This document shows, one piece after another, positions 57,655 through 64,000 of a DNA stretch of 64,000 nucleotides. The stretch spans positions 1 through 64,000 of the forward strand of contig NZ_JSAK01000011.1 in NCBI RefSeq assembly GCF_000802965.1. Reading direction: 5' to 3'. This stretch comes from Pseudomonas fluorescens. GTDB lineage: Bacteria > Pseudomonadota > Gammaproteobacteria > Pseudomonadales > Pseudomonadaceae. Under the pieces are notes generated by a model. The model searched no databases. It was not told the DNA's origin and saw only the letters and a program-made list of their open reading frames with translations. The translations under genes and the position numbers were made by a program. Positions within the stretch are counted from its first letter, which is position 1. Each line of letters opens with the position of its first letter.

Positions 57655-58581
57655 ATGGCGGCGATTCACATCGGTATTTCAGGTTGGCGCTACACGCCCT
57701 GGCGGGGGGATTTCTACCCGAAGGGCCTGGCCCAGAAGCGCGAATTGCAATTCGCCTCACGGGCAGTCAACAGCATCGAGATCAATGGATCGTTTTACGC
57801 CCTGCAACGGCCTGAACGCTACGCGCAGTGGTACGCCGAAACCCCGGAGCACTTCGTATTCAGCGTCAAAGCCCCACGCTTCATCACCCACATCAAGCGC
57901 CTGCGTGACATCCACAAACCCCTGGCGAATTTCTTTGCGTCCGGAGTACTGGAACTCAAGGAGAAACTCGGCCCGATCCTTTGGCAGTTTCCGCCCAACT
58001 TCAAATTCGACGCCGAGCTGTTCGAAACCTTCCTCGAACAATTGCCCCACGACACCGCACAAGCCGCCGCCCTCGCCCGCCAACACGATGCTCACGTGAA
58101 CGGCCACGCCAGCCTGAAAGCGAACGGGAAAAAGCCCTTGCGCCACGCTGTGGAAATCCGTCACGAAAGCTTCATCGACCCGGCCTTTGTGCGCCTGCTC
58201 AAACGCTACAACACAGCGTTGGTCATCGCCGACACCGCTGGAAAATGGCCATATCGCGAAGACATCACCAGCGACTTCGTCTATCTGCGCCTGCACGGCG
58301 CCGAGGAGCTCTACGCCAGCGGCTACACCCCGCAAGCACTCAAACGCTGGGCCGACCGCATAGAAGCCTGGCACCACGGGCGCCAACCGGGTGATCCGCA
58401 TCTGATTGCACCTCGACTGAAACCCCGGGCGCGCAAGTCGCGAGACGTGTTTTGCTATTTCGATAACGACATCAAGGTCCGCGCACCCTTCGATGCGCGG
58501 CGTTTGCTGGAAAGCTTCGACCTCGACAAAAACCTGCTCACCTCACCCGGTGAACCGGTTGCCGAAGGAGTGCTGCCATGA
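57655..58581 (+). CDS. DUF72 family protein
   Basis: 308 residues. The TIM-barrel-like DUF72 fold shows [18 protein letters not shown] at the start, [44 protein letters not shown] and then [18 protein letters not shown] and [18 protein letters not shown]. The biochemical function of the family is not established. Its stop overlaps the next start by four bases (ATGA), opening an operon with the YbhP-like, ClsB and YbhN-like proteins. Confidence 0.9.
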   Translation: MAAIHIGISGWRYTPWRGDFYPKGLAQKRELQFASRAVNSIEINGSFYALQRPERYAQWYAETPEHFVFSVKAPRFITHIKRLRDIHKPLANFFASGVLELKEKLGPILWQFPPNFKFDAELFETFLEQLPHDTAQAAALARQHDAHVNGHASLKANGKKPLRHAVEIRHESFIDPAFVRLLKRYNTALVIADTAGKWPYREDITSDFVYLRLHGAEELYASGYTPQALKRWADRIEAWHHGRQPGDPHLIAPRLKPRARKSRDVFCYFDNDIKVRAPFDARRLLESFDLDKNLLTSPGEPVAEGVLP

Positions 58582-59375
58582 GCATTTCCGAGCCGGTTGG
58601 CACCACCGACGAGCAAGCGACCATCGACACCACGGTGCATCGTTTCACGATCCTGACCGTCAACACGCACAAAGGCTTCACGGCCCTGAACCGACGGTTC
58701 ATCCTGCCGGAACTGCGCGAAGCGGTGCGCAGCGTGTCTGCCGATGTGGTGTTTTTGCAGGAAGTGCACGGCACCCACGAACAGCATCCAAAGCGCTACG
58801 ACAATTGGCCGGCAATGCCGCAATACGAGTTCCTCGCCGACACGCTGTGGCCGCAGTTCGCCTATGGGCGCAACGCGGTTTATCCGGCGGGCGATCACGG
58901 CAATGCTCTGCTGTCGAAATTCCAGATCGTGCGCCACGACAACCTCGACGTGTCCATCAGCGGCCACGAGAACCGCGGCATTCTGCATTGCGTGTTGCGC
59001 CTGCCGGGTGATGGTCCGGAGGTGCATGCCATTTGCGTCCATCTGGGCCTGCGCGAAACCCACCGCACCGAACAACTCAAACTGCTGACGCGTCGCCTGG
59101 AAGAATTGCCCAGCGATGCCCCGGTGGTGATTGCCGGTGACTTCAATGACTGGCGCCAGCGCGCGGATGCCCTGCTCAAGCCCTGCGGATTGCGTGAGGT
59201 ATTCGCCGAACACCACGGCAAACCGGCGCGCAGTTTCCCCGCACGTTTGCCGGCGCTGCGCCTGGACCGCATCTACGTGCGAAACCTCAAGGCCAGTCGT
59301 CCGCAAGTGCTGACGACGCGGCCCTGGTCCCACCTTTCGGATCACGCACCGTTGTCGGTGGAGATCGAACTATGA
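58578..59375 (+). CDS. Endonuclease/exonuclease/phosphatase family protein (YbhP-like)
   Basis: 265 residues. The family residues are visible: [10 protein letters not shown] near residue 28, VFLQEVHG near 56 with catalytic Glu, [20 protein letters not shown] near 190 with its Asp/Asn pair and LDRIYVRNL near 228, SDHAPLSVE near the end with the His. The metal-dependent phosphodiesterase fold is intact. The E. coli gene ybhP lies beside clsB as here, which suggests a lipid-linked task, not shown. Coupled by ATGA overlaps to both neighbours. Confidence 0.88.
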   Translation: MSISEPVGTTDEQATIDTTVHRFTILTVNTHKGFTALNRRFILPELREAVRSVSADVVFLQEVHGTHEQHPKRYDNWPAMPQYEFLADTLWPQFAYGRNAVYPAGDHGNALLSKFQIVRHDNLDVSISGHENRGILHCVLRLPGDGPEVHAICVHLGLRETHRTEQLKLLTRRLEELPSDAPVVIAGDFNDWRQRADALLKPCGLREVFAEHHGKPARSFPARLPALRLDRIYVRNLKASRPQVLTTRPWSHLSDHAPLSVEIEL

Positions 59376-60664
59376 GCATCCCGACGATGGAAAAAACCAC
59401 GGTGGAAACGATTGCCGCGCCGCCCATCAGCGAGCCGGCAGTGGTCGACGTCGAGTACGGCTGGCAAGGCAACAATCGGGTCGAACTGCTGGAAAACGGC
59501 GAGGCCTATTTCCCCCGGGTGTTCGAGGCCATGCGCCAGGCCAAAACCGAAATCCTCCTGGAAACCTTCATTGTGTTTGAGGACAAGGTCGGCGATGAAT
59601 TGAAGGAGGTGCTCATCGAGGCCGCTCAACGGGGTGTTCGGGTCACCGCCAGTTTCGACGGGTTTGGCTGCGGAGAGCTGACCACCGCCTATCTCACGGC
59701 CCTGAGCGGTGCCGGCGTGCACCTGCAAATGTTCGACCCGGCGCCGAAGCGCCTGGGCATTCGCACCAACTGGTTCCGCCGCCTGCACCGCAAAATCGTG
59801 GTCGTAGACGGGACGGTAGCCTTCATTGGCGGGATCAATTTTTCCGCCGACCATTTGGCCGACTTCGGCCCCGAGGCCAAGCAGGATTATTCGGTTGAAG
59901 TGCAAGGCCCGGCGGTGGCCGACATTCATCACTTTGCCCTGCTGCAATGCGGTCGTCCGGCGCGAGCCAAATATTGGTGGCAACGCCGTCGGCAACGGCG
60001 CTCAGAACTGGCCGTGACTGATCACGATGGCCAGGTGCGGCTGGTATACCGCGACAACGCCGAGCACTCTACCGACATCGAAGAGGTTTACCGCCTGGCG
60101 TTGCGCACGGCGCAGCGGCGCGTGGTCATCGCCAACGCCTACTTCTTTCCCGGCTATCGGTTGCTGCGGGAAATCCGCAACGCTTCGCGCCGTGGCGTTG
60201 AAGTGCGCCTGATTCTCCAGGGCCAACCGGACATGCTGGTGGCCAAACTGGCAGCGCGCATGACCTACGATTATCTGCTCAAGTCCGGGGTGAAAATCTT
60301 CGAATACTGCGACCGGCCACTGCACGGCAAAGTCGCGCTGGTGGACGAAGACTGGAGCACCGTCGGCTCCAGCAACCTCGACCCGTTGAGCCTGTCGATG
60401 AACCTGGAGGCCAACGTGTTGATCCGCGACCGTGGGTTCAACCGCGTCCTGTTCGATCGCCTCGAAGACCTCAGTGACAACCACTGCAAATCCATGTCGG
60501 TGGACAAGGCCCCGCGCGGGCGAGTCTGGCACATGACCGTGGGTTTTCTGGTGTTCCACTTCCTGCGGCATTTTCCGGCCTGGGCCGGGTGGTTGCCCGC
60601 ACATAAACCACGTCTGAAAGCGTTCACCCCACCGACCGGGAGCGATCAACATGAGCCGCACTGA
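59372..60664 (+). CDS. clsB: Cardiolipin synthase B
   Basis: 430 residues of the phospholipase D superfamily. Two HKD motifs: [20 protein letters not shown] near residue 135 and [19 protein letters not shown] near 315. Both have the expected catalytic His and Lys. The enzyme joins phosphatidylglycerol (with phosphatidylethanolamine in E. coli ClsC or ClsB styles) to cardiolipin at the inner membrane. The last residues carry a hydrophobic tail. It overlaps the downstream gene by 14 bases and the upstream one by four. Confidence 0.92.
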   Translation: MSIPTMEKTTVETIAAPPISEPAVVDVEYGWQGNNRVELLENGEAYFPRVFEAMRQAKTEILLETFIVFEDKVGDELKEVLIEAAQRGVRVTASFDGFGCGELTTAYLTALSGAGVHLQMFDPAPKRLGIRTNWFRRLHRKIVVVDGTVAFIGGINFSADHLADFGPEAKQDYSVEVQGPAVADIHHFALLQCGRPARAKYWWQRRRQRRSELAVTDHDGQVRLVYRDNAEHSTDIEEVYRLALRTAQRRVVIANAYFFPGYRLLREIRNASRRGVEVRLILQGQPDMLVAKLAARMTYDYLLKSGVKIFEYCDRPLHGKVALVDEDWSTVGSSNLDPLSLSMNLEANVLIRDRGFNRVLFDRLEDLSDNHCKSMSVDKAPRGRVWHMTVGFLVFHFLRHFPAWAGWLPAHKPRLKAFTPPTGSDQHEPH

Positions 60665-61637
60665 AGCACACGCGGCGCCCCACGCCGAGCACCCGGCAAA
60701 GTCGCGTTGGAGCCGCTGGAAACGACCGCTGACGATGTTGTTTTTCCTGGCGCTGATCGTGCTCTTGACGATGTTCGCCCAGCGCATCGAATGGAACGAA
60801 GTGTTCGACACCCTGGCCGATTTCAAGGTGCGCACCTTGATCATCGCGGCCGGGCTGACCCTGTTGAGTTTTCTGGTCTACGCCTGTTTCGACCTGATTG
60901 GCCGCACCTACATCCGCCAGGACCTGACGTGGAAACAGATCCTGCCAGTGGGCATCATCAGCTACGCCTTCAACCTCAACCTGAGCGCCTGGGTCGGCGG
61001 CATTGCCATGCGTTATCGGCTGTATTCGCGGCTCGGGGTGAGCAAAGCCAACATTGCGAAAATCCTCGGCCTCAGCCTGGCGACCAACTGGTTTGGCTAC
61101 ATGGTGATTGCCGGCGCGATATTCAGTAGCGGGCTGGTGCGCATGCTGCCGGGCTGGAAACTCAGCAGCGGTGCGCTGCAAGCGGTGGGTGTGTTGCTGT
61201 TGTTGGTGAGTGCGGGCTACCTGGCGGCGTGCCAGTTTTCCAGGCGTCGGGAATGGTCGATTCGCGGGGTGGAAATCAACCTGCCGTCACTGCGCATGGC
61301 GATCCTGCAACTGGCCCTCGGGGCGCTGAACTGGTCGTTGATGGCGGCAGTGATTTTCACGTTGCTGCCGAGCAAACTCGACTATCCGCTGGTGCTCGGT
61401 GTGCTGCTGATCAGCGCCATCGCCGGGGTCATCACCCACATTCCGGCGGGGCTCGGTGTGCTGGAAGCGGTGTTCGTGGCGTTGTTGCAACACGAAGCAT
61501 CGCGGGGCAGTCTGGTGGCGGGGTTGCTGGCGTATCGGGCGATCTATTTCCTGCTACCGCTGTTAATCACGCTGGTGATGTATTTGCTGGTGGAGGCCAA
61601 GGCCAAGTCGTTGCGGATCTCGAAGAAACCCAAGTGA
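60651..61637 (+). CDS. YbhN-like membrane protein (lysylphosphatidylglycerol synthase TM family)
   Basis: 328 residues with about eight membrane helices, beginning near residue 25 (TMLFFLALIVLLTMFA). The UPF0104 pattern shows AFNLNLSAWVGGIAMRYRLY and THIPAGLGVLEAVFVALL. The family includes the flippase part of MprF but YbhN itself has no assigned substrate. In E. coli ybhP-clsB-ybhN is an operon, and recent work links YhdP/YbhN type proteins to phospholipid or cyclopropane lipid matters; here only the neighbourhood supports a lipid role. Confidence 0.9.
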   Translation: MSRTEAHAAPHAEHPAKSRWSRWKRPLTMLFFLALIVLLTMFAQRIEWNEVFDTLADFKVRTLIIAAGLTLLSFLVYACFDLIGRTYIRQDLTWKQILPVGIISYAFNLNLSAWVGGIAMRYRLYSRLGVSKANIAKILGLSLATNWFGYMVIAGAIFSSGLVRMLPGWKLSSGALQAVGVLLLLVSAGYLAACQFSRRREWSIRGVEINLPSLRMAILQLALGALNWSLMAAVIFTLLPSKLDYPLVLGVLLISAIAGVITHIPAGLGVLEAVFVALLQHEASRGSLVAGLLAYRAIYFLLPLLITLVMYLLVEAKAKSLRISKKPK

Positions 61638-61656
61638 TGGGTGGAGTTCTTTCGGA

Positions 61657-61756
61657 CGCCATCACAGGCAAGCCCGCTCCCACAGGGTTTGGCGGTGAAC
61701 GCAAATATTGTGAACACCAGCACTCACTGTGGGAGCGGGCTTGCCCGCGATGACGG
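61657..61756. repeat. REP-like hairpin pair between ybhN-like and hydrolase genes
   Basis: Inverted copies containing CAGGCAAGCCCGCTCCCACA and TGTGGGAGCGGGCTTGCCCG about 50 bases apart. It lies between two converging genes and can end both. Confidence 0.8.
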
Positions 61757-61775
61757 CTTAAAGAACAGCAAAAGA

Positions 61776-62534
61776 TCACTTGGACTGAATAATGCTCAAC
61801 CGCTCCCCCACCACCATTTCAGTGATCCAGCCCACCAGGGTCGAGGTGTAGGCCTGCTGTGAAACGGGATTGCTCAGCGCATGGTCGGCGCCGTCGATGA
61901 TGCGGTGGGTCAGCGAGTGGGTCTGCTGACACGCCGCGCGGTAACTCATGATGGTCGCGTGCGGGACGTAGTCATCGGTTTCCGACTCCACCAGCAACAC
62001 ATCCCCGGTAAATTGCGAACAGGCATGCAGCGCCCGATTGTTGTCGGCGCGCACCAATGTACTGCGGTAATCGCGCAGATCGAGTTTGTCCAGGTCACGC
62101 TTGGGCGTGTGCCATTGATCGTCGCGATACAGCGCCGGCACCCGCAGCGCCAGCCAGCGCACGGGCCGCAGCGACGTGAGGATCGAAGCCAGGTAACCGC
62201 CGTAACTGGTACCGACCACAGCAATGGCCGAGGTATCCAGTGCGGGGTGCGAGAGTAAACGGTCATAGGCCGCCAGCAAATCGCGCAAATTGTCTTCACG
62301 GGTCACGCGGGCCAACGGGATTCCGGTGCCGCTGGTGTGCCCGCGCAGGTCGAAGGTCAGGCACACACAACCTAACCCGGCGATGCCTTTTGCACGCTCC
62401 AGATCGCGCTCCTGGCTGCCGCCCCAGCCGTGTACGAACAACACGCCGGGGACTTTCGATTTGGGACTGAGAAAAGTGCCGCTCATCTGTTCGTCGTCGA
62501 TGTCGATTTGAATGCTTTCGCTTCTAGCCGTCAT
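61776..62534 (-). CDS. Alpha/beta hydrolase
   Basis: 252 residues. The nucleophile elbow is VVGTSYGGYLAS, with Ser in Gly-Thr-Ser-Tyr-Gly near residue 113. The oxyanion region is FVHGWGGSQ near residue 34, the acid Asp is probably in LLVESETDDYVPHA, and His is in GADHALSNPVS. No signal peptide. Similar proteins are esterases or dienelactone-type hydrolases; the substrate is unknown. It overlaps the end of the DUF3182 gene by 11 bases and is thus co-translated. Confidence 0.88.
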   Translation of the reverse strand: MTARSESIQIDIDDEQMSGTFLSPKSKVPGVLFVHGWGGSQERDLERAKGIAGLGCVCLTFDLRGHTSGTGIPLARVTREDNLRDLLAAYDRLLSHPALDTSAIAVVGTSYGGYLASILTSLRPVRWLALRVPALYRDDQWHTPKRDLDKLDLRDYRSTLVRADNNRALHACSQFTGDVLLVESETDDYVPHATIMSYRAACQQTHSLTHRIIDGADHALSNPVSQQAYTSTLVGWITEMVVGERLSIIQSK

Positions 62535-63633
62535 AGGAATTGACCGTTACGTACTTGAGTAGGAAATCACTGTTCTCTGCAGGACCACGGTACACCTCAA
62601 TGGCGTCCGCGGGCAGCGGCTGATCGATGTAGGTTTCCACTGAAGACACGCGAATCGCGCGCATCTGCGGATCGTTGACGAAGCTCTGCAAGGCCGCCAC
62701 TTCCGCGCTGCTGGCCCCGCCCATGCGCCAGGATTGTTCGAGCACACCGCTGCGTTGCTGGCCGTCGCTGGCGACACCTTGGGCGATGTCGTAATTGCGC
62801 CGTGAAGCATAGAAACCGGGATAGGCTTCATCCGCAGCGCCATCGAACACCTGGGCTTGCTTGATTGCCAGTCGCACATCGTCAGGCAGGTCCAGCTTCA
62901 GCAATTCGTCGTAACCGCCCTGCACCACCAGCAGGTTGGAACCACCATAGACCTCTTCGTCGTGAGCGTCTTTGGTCAAGTATTGATCACCGCAGTAACT
63001 CAGCACTTTATCGCCGATAAAACTCTGGCCGACGCTGTGGGTAATCACCTGGTCCAGGTCCTGCTCCAGCACCACGCCTTCATTGAACAGCGCTCTCGCT
63101 TCGGGTCGGGCGAGGATTTCATCGAACTGGTCGAGGCTGTTGATCACTTCTTGTCCGCGCCCGGCGCAGGCATGGATCGGTTTCATGCGGATCGGACCGC
63201 TGTAGAGCAGATGCTCCGCTGCTGCTCGCGCGTCGTCGAAGGAGAAAACACTGAGTCCATCGAGCACCACAGAGCGCACTCGCGCGGAAAACAACGGCGA
63301 CCAGCCTTGTGGTGCGTGGGCATGCCTGTTCAATAAACCGTGGGTGATGGCTTTGGTGCAGATGAAGTCGTGTTCGACATAACCGCCCCATACATCCTCC
63401 GGCCCTTTGATGCCCAACTCACGGGCAGCAGCGGCGCCTACCAGTGTCTGGGTCGGCAACAGATAAATATCTCGACCGCCATGCAACTGCGGATCGAAAT
63501 TGCCCCCGAATTTGAGCCCGAGAATTTGCGCCAGCCAGCGGGCCAGCGCGCGATTGGTTTCGACTTCGTGCTGCGGCGCACCGGGACGCACCGAATGGGC
63601 GACTACCAGTTTTTTGCGGCTTGTTGGGGTCAT
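62524..63633 (-). CDS. DUF3182 family protein
   Basis: 369 residues. Contains MKPIHACAGRGQEVINS near residue 150 and EGVVLEQDLDQVITHSVG near 190, which recall the substrate-ATP loop of ATP-grasp enzymes, then DKVLSYCGDQYLT and YPGFYASRRNYDIAQG. The family is assigned as DUF3182 and is often beside alpha/beta hydrolase genes as here. I infer an ATP-grasp fold, but no reaction is known. The start is the ATG at 63633, about 30 bases past a GGGGG-rich leader. Confidence 0.85.
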   Translation of the reverse strand: MTPTSRKKLVVAHSVRPGAPQHEVETNRALARWLAQILGLKFGGNFDPQLHGGRDIYLLPTQTLVGAAAARELGIKGPEDVWGGYVEHDFICTKAITHGLLNRHAHAPQGWSPLFSARVRSVVLDGLSVFSFDDARAAAEHLLYSGPIRMKPIHACAGRGQEVINSLDQFDEILARPEARALFNEGVVLEQDLDQVITHSVGQSFIGDKVLSYCGDQYLTKDAHDEEVYGGSNLLVVQGGYDELLKLDLPDDVRLAIKQAQVFDGAADEAYPGFYASRRNYDIAQGVASDGQQRSGVLEQSWRMGGASSAEVAALQSFVNDPQMRAIRVSSVETYIDQPLPADAIEVYRGPAENSDFLLKYVTVNSYDG

Positions 63634-63820
63634 GCGTCCCCCTTCAATGGTCGCTGAATGAATGTAGCTGATGGGGTGCAGGGTTCAGGCCAACCGCTTC
63701 TTGAGAGAAACGGTTTTCAAATCAGCCGCTTGCGAATACGGTAGTGGCACGGCGCCTGTTTTATTCTGCACGACGACCATCAACAGTCCGGCATTTTGCA
63801 CGGCTCATGTCCATCCACGC

Positions 63821-63917
63821 CCCCTGTAGGCGCTAGCCTGCTCGCGATCAGGTCAGCACATTCGCCATTTTTTTCGCCTGATACGCCGCCATCGCGAGCA
63901 GGCTCGCTCCTACAGGG
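63821..63917. repeat. Paired REP hairpin near the window end
   Basis: Inverted copies of CCTGTAGGCGCTAGCCTGCT and AGCAGGCTCGCTCCTACAGG with about 50 bases between, beginning 180 bases upstream of the DUF3182 gene and ending four bases before the AraC stop. The rest of 63634-63820 holds no gene. Confidence 0.8.
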
Positions 63918-63920
63918 AAT

Positions 63921-64000
63921 CTATCGCGCTGCAACACTCGGCATCACCCCAAACCGCGCCCGATAATCACTCGGCGCCAGCCCGGTGATCTTCTTGAACG
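63921..64000 (-). CDS. AraC-family transcriptional regulator, C-terminal end (partial)
   Basis: Only the last 26 residues lie in the window: FKKITGLAPSDYRARFGV followed by a short tail and TAG at 63921. This is the second helix-turn-helix end of the AraC/XylS DNA-binding domain (F...G.(S/T)P..YR..F). The rest continues past position 64000, so its ligand domain cannot be described. Confidence 0.88.
   Translation of the reverse strand, partial: FKKITGLAPSDYRARFGVMPSVAAR

Overview
The window is a stretch of a Pseudomonas chromosome of the P. fluorescens type. Three things point there. The core gene order from 25.9 kb to 49 kb (xseB-ispA-dxs, ribA, pgpA-thiL-nusB-ribH-ribBA-ribE-ribD-nrdR, a zinc-linked ABC operon, oprG) is the one known around PA4042-PA4069 of P. 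aeruginosa. The intergenic spaces are full of the paired REP hairpins typical of this group. Every protein I could place is of pseudomonad type. No rRNA, tRNA, CRISPR array or intact insertion sequence was recognised.

Positions 1 to about 14,000 are an accessory island. Its right part (7.5-13.9 kb, minus strand) is a compact integration and replication module: a P4-type tyrosine recombinase, an AlpA-like regulator, a CHC2/Toprim primase-like protein, a DUF3987 helicase-like protein, and several small overlapping genes, with no capsid, tail or conjugation genes. Its left part (0-6.3 kb) carries cargo: a 702-residue protein ending in a possible restriction-nuclease-like domain, and a two-gene operon pairing a 287-residue protein of unknown function with a UvrD-like superfamily 1 helicase. 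Between cargo and module lie wrecks of an HU-type DNA-binding gene and of a second tyrosine recombinase, the scar of an older element. The helicase operon and the nuclease-like gene are the best candidates for an undescribed system, probably defensive, but nothing in the sequence proves that role.

Positions 14.1-24.3 kb are a six-gene minus-strand operon matching E. coli yfaA-T-S-Q-P and P. aeruginosa magA-F. It encodes a periplasmic alpha-2-macroglobulin-like protein without the thioester cysteine and five partners, two of which look related to peptidoglycan enzymes. A Fic protein gene follows, preceded by an unusual triple-arm operator-like repeat.

Positions 25.9-41.5 kb are core metabolism: isoprenoid precursors (ispA, dxs), cobalamin uptake (btuB, btuF), riboflavin synthesis (ribA, ribH, ribBA, ribE, ribD), thiamine diphosphate (thiL), phosphatidylglycerol (pgpA), nusB and nrdR. 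Positions 41.6-49 kb hold a thioredoxin-TPR chaperone, a histidine-rich periplasmic protein with a MacB-like ABC transporter, the outer membrane protein OprG behind an Anr-type promoter, and two sugar-nucleotide epimerase-like proteins. Positions 49.4-64 kb hold the large helicase Lhr, an MscS-type channel, an MFS exporter, a four-gene operon matching E. coli ybhP-clsB-ybhN plus a DUF72 gene, a hydrolase with a DUF3182 protein, and the 3' end of an AraC-family regulator.
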